From Cryptomeria japonica (Eukaryota > Streptophyta > Pinopsida > Cupressales > Cupressaceae): 58,000 nt of DNA. Under the pieces are notes generated by a model. The model had not been told where the DNA came from, made no database searches, and saw only the letters and a list, made by a program, of their open reading frames with translations. Below are positions 12,430 through 22,960 of the stretch, piece after piece. The stretch is from the NCBI RefSeq assembly GCF_030272615.1, contig NC_081415.1:422561757-422619756 (forward strand). Direction: 5' to 3'. The first letter of the stretch is position 1. Every line of letters begins with the position of its first letter. Both the position numbers and the translations under genes were made by a program.

Positions 12430-12990
12430 TGGCACTTTAGCTTTAGTTAGAGAGTCCTAGTGAGTTGGGTTTCAGTCAAGAAGAGTTTTGAGGGGGTCAA
12501 CTACTTGATTCTTGTAGTTACATCCCTATTTTTAGGGAATTTTTTGTTACATTCAACCCTAGGGAATTATGTTTAGTTTGGCAGCTCTTTTTGTAGTTTG
12601 AGAGGAGTTTACTTTCAGTTAGGAGCCTGAGTTTTAGGAAAGATGACAACACATATTTTTGAGAGAAAAGGCTTATTATATAAGAGACCATTTGTCACTC
12701 TTTTTTCTCTAGTTAGATGATTTTTGAGACCTGTGTGGCAGCAGTTTTTTAGACTTTTGTAAATCATTTCTCATGAGTAATATTTAGATTTTGTAATGAG
12801 AAAGACTCCTTCTTTTCAATAAAAATTTCTTTCCTTCTCTTATTTTTGTGTTCTAAGTATTGTTGTGAATGATTTTGATGAAATAGTTGTGATTTTTGTT
12901 TAATAATCCTTCATTTTATCTATGTTCCTTCAATGTTAAGTTCATGGTGTAGCATTCTATAGTGCAGGTTTGTGTTTATGTAAGTTATTT
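12430..12990 (+). repeat. Possible LTR remnant (promoter and polyadenylation context)
   Basis: A TATA-like TTATATAAGAGACC near 12676 is followed about 140 bases later by CAATAAAAATTTC near 12818, a spacing and composition typical of the R region of a plant LTR. A TGTTACATTCAACCC word near 12546 could be inside the LTR. No partner LTR, TSD or coding region of a matching element is visible, so this is a weak call. Beyond it, up to 13350, I see nothing that I can support. Confidence 0.3.
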
Positions 12991-13356
12991 TGTTGTATCA
13001 AGATTGTGAGAAACATTATTTTTTATCCTTTTGTGAACAACATAAAGCTTAGCCTTTCATAAGAATCATTTTTGCAAGTGTGCATTAGGGAATTGAGAAC
13101 TAGTATAGTTTCATTATTGAAATTTTATGAGTTCATTATCATAGCAAGTCATTTTCAGTCATTGGTGGATCACCTTAGTAGTTTAATTTTCATTTGTGTA
13201 CATATCATTCTATCCTTTTTATCAGAAAAATATCAGTTAGTTTTAGGTGATCAAACAGGAAGCCGACCTATAATCTGGAGGTCTACTCTCCCAATACGAT
13301 ACCCTAAACCTGTGAGGAGTCCCATGTTTCATGGGATTACAAGTTTTTTCATACTT

Positions 13357-16300
13357 TCATTGGGTGAAAATCCCCATGAAAATAGTAATCAAACAACCTA
13401 TTACCAACCTTCCTTCGTATTCTTTGAACCCTTCCAATGTACCAAGTTCCACAAGAAACTCCTTGTCTTGTACTTGGAGAAACACCTTTTCTTGTAGCAC
13501 ATTCACTGGGAGATATTGAATTGCTCTCAAACAACACCCCACAATTTGATCCAATTCCAAAGGCTCTAATTGAAACACCCTTTATCAAGGCCCTTTCATC
13601 TCACCTAAAGTAGACCCCATTCCTTAATTCAGTCAACCAATATTTCGATAACGTCGAATTTTCATTCAATTGACTAACCAAAAAAGCTTTGAACATATCC
13701 TTTCCATCAAGCTCTACCACTGGTTTTACATTTTTTTTTACATTTTCATCAATGAAATCTAAAATTTCATCTAACGCATGCCTCCACTCACTTTCCATTA
13801 TTTGCAATTCACCATGATTGTGTGCCACTAAGAACATAGATTGGAATATAGATTTGGAATGAGTTGGTGTAGAGTCATCAACTACTTCCTCCACAACTTG
13901 GAATGTTGGATAATTTTGGTCCTCTATCCATGGTTTAACCCACCAAGAATATTTTGTGGGATTCTTCAGTCGCATGCCAAGAGATGATAAAATATCTTGT
14001 GTATCCTTTAATACTATCTTAAGGGCTTCTATAATTTTATCATTTGTAGCTATTGAATCATACTCTGATAATATATTAATGTTTAGTATCCTTTCTTGGT
14101 GAAATCTATTCCAAATACTTTATTGCTTCTTATGAGATTTATTAAAATGAAGCCCTTGGGGGTTTGATTCTTCTTCTGCAACTCTATTTAGGGTTCCAAC
14201 GATGTGAAGCAAGTCGATGAAATCATAGACCCTTTCTGCTCCAACCATCCCACCAACTTTACTAAAGAAGTTCTTACATACATCTGACCCAGTCAGATGC
14301 AAAACACATGGCAAGTGAGAGTATTGATATCAAAACAATCTCAACAACAAAACTACAAAGTGGCAAGAAATTTTCACGTCTTGGTATACCTCTCTGCTGA
14401 TGAAATTTATGTTGATGTTATTATTGGATTCTTTTTGTAGCCAACATAACTATAACGTGAAGAAATGATGAACTCATGAAGCATTTCACACTCTTTCCCA
14501 AAGAGTCAAACTCTGAGACATAAAAATGTCAATGTAGTTAGCAATAATCATTAGATATGTCTCTGTACCTAGTGTCCTCTCTACCCTTCCAATGGATGTG
14601 CTTCTCATCTCTTTCAAACAACTCTAAACATGCCTTGAAGCAATTCGTTGTGCTAAACCCTAATTTTGTCTATCTATCCTCTCTACATCTTCACTTTTAA
14701 GCTTGTGATCATCCACTTTAACAGTGTTATAAACCATCTTAACATGATTAAAATTTATCAACTCTTCTCCTAAAATCAAATCTCGTCAACCGCTAAATAA
14801 AGGATTCACTAGCCTTTTGTCATTTTGGATGTAGTTCTGGTCATGCAATCATGTTACATTGCAACCATTGGACAACCCAGTTAGTCTCCACCCTTCCCAG
14901 GGAATTTGATACTGAATACCTTATGATGAACAATAGTCCATCAACATAAGTTGTCTTCTTCTATCATCACCATTTGATGAATGACCAACAATAGGTCCCA
15001 AATTATTTTCCACATGTCTCTTCCACAAAAATTCTATTCTTTCCCATTATTAACAAATTTTTTTTGCATTGAATCTATTGCATGTTGGATGGGCAACCAC
15101 AACCAAAGAAGGAAACTTTCCATGTAAAGGGTTTGCAATAATAACACGTGCATAGTGCCCAATAACATTGTTCTTAAAATAATATGTTATGATATCAAAG
15201 CCCGCAACTCCCTCACCAATTGTCACCAAGAAATGTGATTGGTGTTGGTGTTCTTCTTTATTACCACAAAACCCCACCAATGTATCACTTTTTGCTACCC
15301 ACCTAGCATACTTTCTCACAATAGTTTCATCTTTAGCAAGGTAGACAAGAATTGGACCATCTATACCATGTTTGGTTTTATAAGAAGCATACACTTTTCC
15401 TACTACATCAAAAATATAGTTTTGCTCCCCCGGGATGTATGCCAATGACTTTCTAACTTGCCTCAAACTTGTATAAATTGAAGGACCATCCATATTCAAT
15501 CTAATAAAGCTATGTAATTTGGGACCTCCCCATAACTTGATCATCTCAGAAAGTGATTTAGTGGATGTACTATACCTTCTCCCTGCCTTTAGATGCATCA
15601 AGTTGTGAAAGATATCCTTGACAAAATACCAAACTGCATCTTTACCTTGTAATTTTCCTTGTTTATGTGCCTCACACACATCCTTGCAAAACCTAAAGAC
15701 ATCCTTCCTTTCAATTGATTCAAACAACTTCTCCTTTAGTGATCCCATTCTAACAGAGAGTATAGTAACCTTTATTTTTTCCCACCAAAGAGCTTTCAAT
15801 GTTGATCTTTGGCTAGCATTTGAAACCCTGGTAGCTTTTCTAAGGTCATTTTGAGTCGAATAGTCTAGTCTTCTCCCTCTCCTTGTATCCCTCCCATGTC
15901 TTTCATTGACACATATTGATTCAAGATATAAACGCATCCTAAAATCATCACATTCTGGAATCATCTTACAAAAGGTATATGCCAATTATTCAAATGAGAT
16001 CCATGTTTCATAAGCCCTCTTGCAATGAATATGCCTATATGTTTTATCAATACAATATTCATTACCCTCTTAACATGGCATTGTCTTGGTATGCTTCTCT
16101 ATGGCCCATAATTTTCCACCCCTTTGATCATCCATTAGGACGTTTGTGTCTAATCTATCTCCATTTCTACTAATATAGGAATACCAATACCCCCAACATT
16201 GCAACATCAATGGGGATGAATGACCTTTAATAAGATGATAAAACAAAAAATGACCAAATTACAACAATCATATTCAAAATAAATTTGAACTTGGGTAGTT

Positions 16301-17384
16301 AACACACCTGAAGTAGAAGTATCTGCACTTGTAGAACCCCTGTGTAATACAAATGGTGATGATAGGACTAAGAACCTAGTCAAACTTTGTTGGGACTATT
16401 AATTGGTAGGATTCTTGGGTCTCCCGGTTGTTCCACTCCTTAAAACAATTGCATCATGTGAATCCTCATTTGTAACAGTAGTGTGCTTCTTTGATTTCAT
16501 GTGTTCATTTAGAGAACTGACAATATTACCACTTGCTGGCACCAAACAAAACCATTTATTGCATCATGTACATTCCACTCTTACTTTATTCTTATCCTCA
16601 TAGCCTACAAGTGTTGCTTCCACCACCTTGAATAAATTAGGCTCTTGTGTCTTGTTCAAATCATCTAGAAGTTTAATTGCTTGATCAATCTCAAATCGAT
16701 CTCTAACCATGGTTGTCTTCTTTTCTATGCTACTTGAATGATTTTCACCATTCCCCTTCATTAACATGTGACGCCAATGGGACATTGTCTTCGTATGATT
16801 GTTTTTGAAGTTACGAACTATTCATGCTGCCATAGATACTTCCCATGTTCCATAATCAATGCCACAACTTTCACAATGGATCTTTAATTTAGGTTCTCTC
16901 TTTTCTAAATATACTTTGAGATTGAGTTTCTCATTGACAAATTCTTCCATTAAACTATTCATTTTCTGATTCCAAGATGCCAATACATTAGGATCAACAA
17001 CTATGGTTTGTTCCACTAACTCAGACCCATCTCCAACCTTGGTTGTTTATGTATACCTACCTCCAAAGTCTCTCTATTGTGTTGAGGGTTTGGTGTACTT
17101 TCTACTATATTTGACTCAACCATACCAACATACACTTTGTCATGTTTCCTCTTAATGCCTATAAGTTCTATTGTAGCTTTCCTTTTTTGTTCTTGCTTTA
17201 TATTTAAAGGATGTCGAAGCCCACTAATAAAATTGAAAGGATATTCGATGAGTTCATCATCCACAATTTCATGATGGATGTCAATAAGTGTACAACCTTT
17301 TCGACAAATGACTGTGCCAACAACAAAAAATTCTTCACCAATAACAATTACATATTCCATTTCAACAATTGGATCCATCTGCAT
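13357..17384 (-). pseudogene. Uncharacterised zinc-finger transposase-like gene, heavily broken
   Basis: Reading down the minus strand, pieces are found at 17384-17016, 17016-16822, 16785-16440, 15985-15050, 15030-14880, 14314-14120, 13975-13601 and 13578-13357. They form one ancient protein of over 1,000 residues. The N-terminal part has a CESCGIDYG motif and a second C2H2-like finger (VECT, a stop, CNKWFC, then HMKSKKH). The largest piece carries LAKDETIVRKYARW, LVGFCGN, NNVIGHYARVIIANPLHG and HPTCNRF. The next piece has LGPIVGHSSNGDDRRRQLML. From memory these words characterise an unnamed family of transposase-like proteins found in plants and aquatic animals, with an acidic D-E site and a G-H-S-x-G-D motif. 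That match is my recollection, not a search. The gene faces the P2 copy at 4416-7215 tail to tail, 6 kb away. Confidence 0.6.
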
Positions 17385-18089
17385 TATTTTCTACATGTAG
17401 GTATCAGCTGGTTAAGTAATGGATAAAATTATAAAAAAAAATTTAGAAGTCTGGTTATAATATTTCTATGAAATGATGTGTATTTTCATCCTAGTGCATC
17501 CATAACTAAATGAAAAAGGAAATTTTACACATGAAGGGGTTAATTTGGAAATGGAAAATTTAAGAGTCAACGAAGGTGTTTGTATTCCTTAGCAGTTTCC
17601 TCGAGGAACTGTTTCTTTTCCTTTTTATTCCAATTAGGATTATAGAGGCATGATTTATGAGATCTTTTAGTTTCAGATAACTATAAATCAACATTTGTTA
17701 TTTGGACATAATAATATGGCTTCATATGTAACTACGATTGCATTCTGTACGATTGCAAATCTCCACTTTGGCAGTAGAGTCTGCCATCCATGAGGTCATA
17801 AAAAGGATTAAACAAAGATTACATTCGAACTCGATGAGTTGATTTTTTGCCAAAACTGAAAAATATTATCTAATTGTATCACAACATTGAGGAGACTAGT
17901 TTGACGGTGTTCGTAAGATATGGGATCATTTGTTGCTTTTTAGAAGTGTTTCCTCCTGAACTCAGAGAGCTTATCTAATCGATATAGTGAATTGATTCGA
18001 TTGTCTTTGAGCATTCTAGATAGCAAAGGCACTATAAATGCAACAGAAGTGAGTTTGAATTCACAGAGCAGTGCTAGCATTTAGAGAAG
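17385..18089. other. Gene-free stretch between transposase remnant and gypsy remnant
   Basis: No supported gene. A TATA-like ACTATAAATGC at 18031-18041 lies about 50 bases before an ATG at 18090. That is the right spacing for a plant promoter and start, but nothing else confirms it. Confidence 0.4.
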
Positions 18090-18236
18090 ATGGCTGAGTA
18101 TTTTGGCTTTAAGTGTCGGTGTCTAGAGCAAGAAGATCTGGCAGAGTCGCCTGAGAAGCAGGTGGTGCATTTATTCAATAAAGAAAACGATAAGAAAAAA
18201 GACACAATGGTGAAGATGTTATGGACAAAATTTTAG
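18090..18236 (+). CDS. Small hypothetical frame behind a TATA-like box (48 aa)
   Basis: The frame begins MAEYFGFKCRCLEQEDLAES, is lysine- and glutamate-rich, and stops at 18234-18236. A TATA-like sequence sits about 50 bases upstream. It could be a first exon of a captured host gene, a gag fragment of the gypsy remnant that follows, or chance. I do not recognise it. Confidence 0.2.
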   Translation: MAEYFGFKCRCLEQEDLAESPEKQVVHLFNKENDKKKDTMVKMLWTKF

Positions 18237-18260
18237 AGTGAGGGGCACATCCACGATGGT

Positions 18261-20907
18261 TTGGTCATGGAGAGCCTATTCAAACCCATTGTTCATGTAC
18301 TGGTACATGCCATATCTACAAATGGCATAGTAAGGAGGATGGTTTGGGAGGATCTGACCCAGGAAGTATTTGAAAATATGAATACTATTGAAGTGTTCCT
18401 GGCCTCTGGATGTATGTTGGGATTCTTTTACCTGAATGCAAAGGGTAAAAATAAAAAGATTCAGAAGAAAAACATGGGTTGCCAATATTGTTCCTGTCAG
18501 AAAAAGAATGGGGAAAGGACATGTGTTGATTTTAGAAATTTGAACCAGGCTTTCATAAAAGATAATTATCCCTTGCCTATCATTGACCACATTTTACAGA
18601 CAATCGTAGGTTCGGAAATAATGTCTATGCTTGATGGTTTCTCAGGTTATAACTAGGTTGAAGTATCCCCTGAAGATCAATATAGCATCGCTTTTACTAC
18701 CCCTATTGGAGTGTTTGTTTATCGTAGAATGTCATTCGATCTTATAAATACTGGTGGCACCTTCCAGAGGGCTATGGATTTGTCATTTGAAGATTTGAAA
18801 AATAAAATCATTGTAATCTACCTGGTTGATCTGACAATATTCTCTAAGAAGAGAGTCAATCATCTATATGATTTGGAAATAGTTCTATAGCAGAGCAAGG
18901 AAGAAGGTATTTCTTTGAACCCCAAGAAGTCTATCTTCATTGTGACTGAAGGGAAACTCTTAGGTCATATTTTTACAAAGGAAGGAATCAAGATTGGCCC
19001 TGAAAAGTGAAGGCAATTATGCAGTTGAGCTTACCAACAAACAAAGATGGTATTAGGTCTTTCTTTGGTCAAGTGAATTTCTTAAGGAGGCTTGTTCCTA
19101 ATTTTGCTGAGTTGACTAAACCCATAGCAGAGATGATGAAATACCATCCTTCTTTTAAGTGGAGTCCTAAGGGAAAACAATCTTTTAAATATATAAAGGT
19201 GGCAATTGCAAATACACCCACCCTGATATACCCTGATTTCACTAAAGGTTTCATTATATATTCTTATGCCTCAGAGCATACCTTTTCGACTATATTGTTG
19301 CAAAAGAATGAACAGGGCATTGAAGCCTCGATATCTTTTATGAGTATTACTCTGAAAAAGTATGAGTTGAATTATTCCCCTCTTGAGAAACATGCTTATG
19401 TTGTAGTTAAGGCTCTTAAGAGTTTCGGGTACTATATTTTACACTCTCACGTTGTTGTTTTTGTACTGAAGGCAGCTGTGAAAATAATCTATACTCAGCA
19501 GGAGATTGGGTGTAATAAAAGGGGCTCCTAGATAGCCAAAGTGCAAGAATATGATGTGGATATTAAACCCACTAAGTTGGTTAGAGGTAAAGGCTTAGCT
19601 AAGTTAATGGCAGAAAGAAAGCCCTCTGAAGAAGAAAACCTCCCTTTGGTGTTGTTTACTAGCATAATGGATGAATGGTTCTCAGATGTATCATACTTCT
19701 TGACGTATGGAGATTTCCCTCCTCATTTGTCCCCAAAGGAGAAATAAATTTGAAACTCAAGGCTAGGAGGTATGTTCTTTGGGAAGAAAATTTGTACAAA
19801 AGAGGAGTTGACGACACTTTCCTGAGATGTGTAGACAAAGAACAACAAAAGAAGTTGTTGAAGTGAGGCATGTGGGGGTCACTTCTTGACTTCTGTAACA
19901 AATTTCAAGATTCTCCACCAAAAGTTCCATTGGCCAAGTATGTTCAAAGATACATATGAATGGGAAACCAAGTGTGAGAAATATGCAATGTTTACTGGTA
20001 GACCTCATCTAGTTGCTTTACCCCTGAGACCCATTGTGATTGATGAACCTTTTCAGTAGTGGGGCATCAATTTTATAGGCCCAACCAACCCACATTCTTG
20101 TGTTGGACATACTCATATTTTAATAGCTACTGATTATTTTACCAAATGGGTAGAAGCCATCCCTGAGAAGTATACCTCTTCTAAGTTGGTGTGCACTTTT
20201 CTGAAAGCTTGGTGAGATTTGGAGTACCTAAGAAACTGGTTGCTGACAATGCCAGTTATTTTTTATCAGCTCAAATTACCTTGTTTTTCTATGAAAATGG
20301 CATAAGTATGACACACTCTTTAGATTACTATCCCCAAGGGAATGGACAAGTTGAGTCTAGAAACAAGAATCTTGTCTCCATCATTAAGAAATTAGTGGAT
20401 GAAAACCAAAGGGAATGGTATACAAAGCTATATGATGCCCTATGGGCTGATAGAGTAACGTACAAAAGAGCTATCGGCATGTCTCCCTTTCAGTTAGTCT
20501 ACGGAGTAGAGAGTGCTTTGACCCTACCATTATAAATGTTCACACTCAATTTACAAAAAGCCATTGAAGATGAGTAATTTCAGTCTACGTTCGAGAAGAG
20601 GATCATGTATTTGAATAAATTGCAAGAACAAAGGGATGTAGTGAGAGATAAAATCTCCCGACATCAACAGATGGTCAAGAAGATATTTGAAAAAAGGCTC
20701 AAGCAGAGGAATTTTATAGATGGGGATATGGTACTTCTTTGGGACAAGAGGAGAGAATCGAAGGGCGCACACAAGAAGTTTGATTCATTGTGGAAAGAAC
20801 CTTTTCTGATCAGGCAAGTCCTTGGTAATAATGCTTTTATGTTGGCCTATCTTGATGGTACTCCATTATCTCTTGCCTATAATGGGAAAGACCTAAAAAA
20901 AATTTAA
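18261..20907 (+). pseudogene. Ty3/gypsy pol remnant (RT, RNase H, integrase), different family from the Tat copies
   Basis: Recognisable reverse transcriptase begins near 18475 (VANIVPV, then CVDFRNLNQ, NYPLP, IMSMLDGFSGYN) and runs through FQRAMD to HIFTKEGIKI. A one-base loss in the A-run near 18505 breaks the frame. RNase H follows near 19240-19500 (YASEHTFSTIL, LNYSPLEKHAY). Integrase starts near 20020 (WGINFIGP, then DYFTKWVEAIP), continues with ADNASYF, YYPQGNGQVESRNK and SPFQLVYG, and ends at the stop before 20908. The RT active-site word reads VIYLVDLTIFSK where the family has two adjacent aspartates, so it is catalytically dead. Stops and frameshifts are frequent (18656, 18890, 19009, 19531, 19747, 19866, 20059, 20214 and others). 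No gag and no flanking LTR pair is visible. Confidence 0.88.
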
Positions 20908-21069
20908 TTGAAGCAGCTTCATCCCCTTTGTTTATAGTTTTGTTTTCCATTAGCTTAGTTTGTTGTGTCTTCTTTTCTTTCATCTTTGTTGCCCAATGAA
21001 TAAGGCTTATGCCAAGTTTTTCTGGATCTTCTGTGTCCTAATAGTCCTTGTCCCCATTCAGAGCCAATA
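20908..21069. other. Short spacer after gypsy pol
   Basis: Pyrimidine-rich non-coding sequence between the pol stop and the start of the LTR-like block. No polypurine tract is evident, so the LTR that follows need not belong to this pol. Confidence 0.4.
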
Positions 21070-22278
21070 TGTTGCCCCCCCCCTTTTTAAATTTTTATTT
21101 AATTTTCCTCATTCCTTTCATTTAAATAAATTTAACATTTATTTAAAAACACAAATCAAATTCCCCTTTTTAAATAGATCAATATTTATTTAAAATCCCA
21201 CCACACTTGCATTTTCCTACAAATGCAAGTTGCACACATAAATAGATTTTATTTCTAAATAAAATCCTATTTTCTCTCACCCACCAAATCCACTTGAATT
21301 TCTAACCCTTCTTCTAGACTCTTCTAACCCCTTCTAATTAGCCTAATCCTCCTCCTTAATCATTTGTACATCCCTTAAGAAAGGTCACTTCTCAAAACAA
21401 CTCAAAAGTTTTCAATAACCATTAAAGGCTTTGTGTCTCCAACAAGATAACATCTAAAGTCTTATAAAGCCATTAAAGGCTCTTACATGACCATAAATGG
21501 TTAACTCAAACTCAACCTTTGGCTAGAGACTTTCTTTCTAACTCAACCATCCTTTAACTCATGGGTCTCTTCAAGCATTCATTGCATTGACCATGGTTAT
21601 TCCATTTACTCTTGCATAAGAGTTTATCCCTTGGATAATAGATTTATCCAATGACCCAACCCACATGATTTTACCCTCATGTCTCCTCAGACATTAAATG
21701 CTCCTTCCCTCTCCTCTTCAGCCATCTCATTTTGACACTTGTCATCATGAGATTGGGTTGAAAGTTATCACATGGATCCTAAACCCATCAATCTTGACCC
21801 TTCACAAGCTCACTCAATCTTAGCCATTCAATCAACATTTTTCCCTATAAAAGGACCTCATTCCTTAAGCAAAAAAAGGCATTAGAGAGCATTAGAGCAT
21901 TGTTATTATAGTAAAATTTGCATAGACATTAGGAGATTTCTCATAGAAAACCATTTTACACTTGCATAGCATTTGTTTATCATCTACAACCATGTTGAAT
22001 CTCCATATGGCATCCATGGATAGTGCTAAAAGCTGAGAGATACACTCATTTGGGAATTGGAGAGGGGAGAAACAAGGGAGAAGCGTCAAAAGCCATCATG
22101 GAAGCATCTTAGGAGGCTCTTCTCCTTTATTTTATTTTGTTAAACTTATTTCATGCTTTTTGAAATCTCTTTTGATATGTTTGGATTGGTTTTTAGTTCT
22201 TTGTTTTGGTTTTTTGGTTGGAAATAACTTATTAACATTGAACTTTGTTTTTGCCTTGTCCCCATTTCCACAACATCA
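21070..22278 (+). repeat. LTR, probably a 5' LTR of the Tat-type element to the right
   Basis: The block starts TGTTGCC and ends ACATCA, the standard TG...CA termini, and is followed two bases later by a PBS-like sequence. It holds CCCTATAAAAGGACCTCATT near 21843, the same TATA context as the LTR at 3545-4415. The left half is an A/T-rich ATTTAAATAAATTT stretch like those of the other two LTRs. The left edge rests only on the TG and is approximate. It could be the 5' LTR of the element whose gag starts at 24956, or a solo or shared LTR. No matching 3' LTR was found downstream. Confidence 0.5.
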
Positions 22279-22280
22279 TT

Positions 22281-22323
22281 TGGTGAACCCAACATGAATC
22301 GAACATGCAACCTTCTAATCTAG
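22281..22323 (+). promoter_or_regulatory. PBS-like site: extended complement of tRNA-Trp including CCA
   Basis: The sequence begins TGGTGAACCCAACATG, continues AATCGAACATGCAACC and then TTCTAATCTAG. Its reverse complement is the 3' part of plant tRNA-Trp as I remember it (anticodon-stem 3' side, variable loop, T-arm with TTCGATT, acceptor strand, CCA), with mostly C-to-T and G-to-A differences. Because nuclear tRNA genes do not encode CCA, the presence of TGG at the left end implies a reverse-transcribed tRNA. It sits two bases after an LTR end, as a PBS should. The match is about 43 bases, far beyond the usual 12-18. Confidence 0.65.
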
Positions 22324-22371
22324 TTTTGTCTAACTTTTTGGAAAATCTTAGGTTTCCATGCACAGGCAGAA

Positions 22372-22586
22372 TTTTAGCACTTTCATCGCCCAAAATAACG
22401 CTTTTGATGTGTTTTAGCGCTTTTGCAATGCGGTTTAGCGCCCTGTTACCAGGTTGAAATTTTAGAAATAACGCTTTTGGCAAATTGTAGTGCTTTTGTA
22501 GCATTTTCTAGCATTGTTAACTTATTTTAGTGCTTTTGCTCTCTGTCTGGCGCTTTCAAAACCTGCACCAGTTTAGCGCTTTTGTC
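22372..22586 (+). repeat. Cluster of nine TTTAGCGCTTTTG-like words
   Basis: Variants of TTTTAGYGCTTTTG occur at about 22372, 22394, 22412, 22433, 22467, 22486, 22525, 22547 and 22571, all on the same strand, with irregular spacing of 18-46 bases. The core AGCGCT is palindromic. The G/C-containing core stands out in an A/T-rich neighbourhood, and variation is mostly C-to-T within the CG. The function is unknown. Confidence 0.75.
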
Positions 22587-22747
22587 TCGGACAAAGGACT
22601 AAAATTGAAACCTCAAAAACAAATTTTTGGCTTGTGAGCCCACCATATGTACTAACTTTTTGCATGCTTTCATTGCAGGTTTTCTAACTCTTTGTGCAGG
22701 TTTATAGGAGTTAGTTAGAAACATTTTTTTGGTCTTTGGGTTTTAAA

Positions 22748-22960
22748 ATTAATCTTTCTTGTTTTCAACAAAAGGATTAAAATGAACTTCACATTTTCCA
22801 TTTGGTGCACCTAAAACACAACTCAAATTTTCACTTTGGTGTATAAAAAGAACTAATCTTTCTTGTTTTTAATAAAGGGATTAAAAAGAACTTCACATTT
22901 TCTATGTGGTGCACCTAAAACTAACTTCACTTTTTATTTTGGTGCATAAAGGAAAGAACC
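22748..22960 (+). repeat. Tandem duplication, unit about 104 bp
   Basis: The words AATCTTTCTTGTTTT, then GGATTAAAA, AACTTCACATTTT and TGGTGCACCTAAAAC appear in order twice, starting at 22748 and at 22852. A shorter third echo (TTGGTGCATAAAG, CTCACATTTAC) follows near 22945. Confidence 0.75.

Noticed and set aside
13072-13497. Plus-strand frame of 141 residues
   Set aside because: Low-complexity hydrophobic text with no domain. It overlaps the C-terminal end of the minus-strand transposase remnant, which is better supported.
22281-22323. A tRNA-Trp gene on the minus strand
   Set aside because: Only the 3' part of the tRNA is present, with an encoded CCA and no D-arm or acceptor 5' strand, so it is a reverse-transcribed PBS and not a gene.
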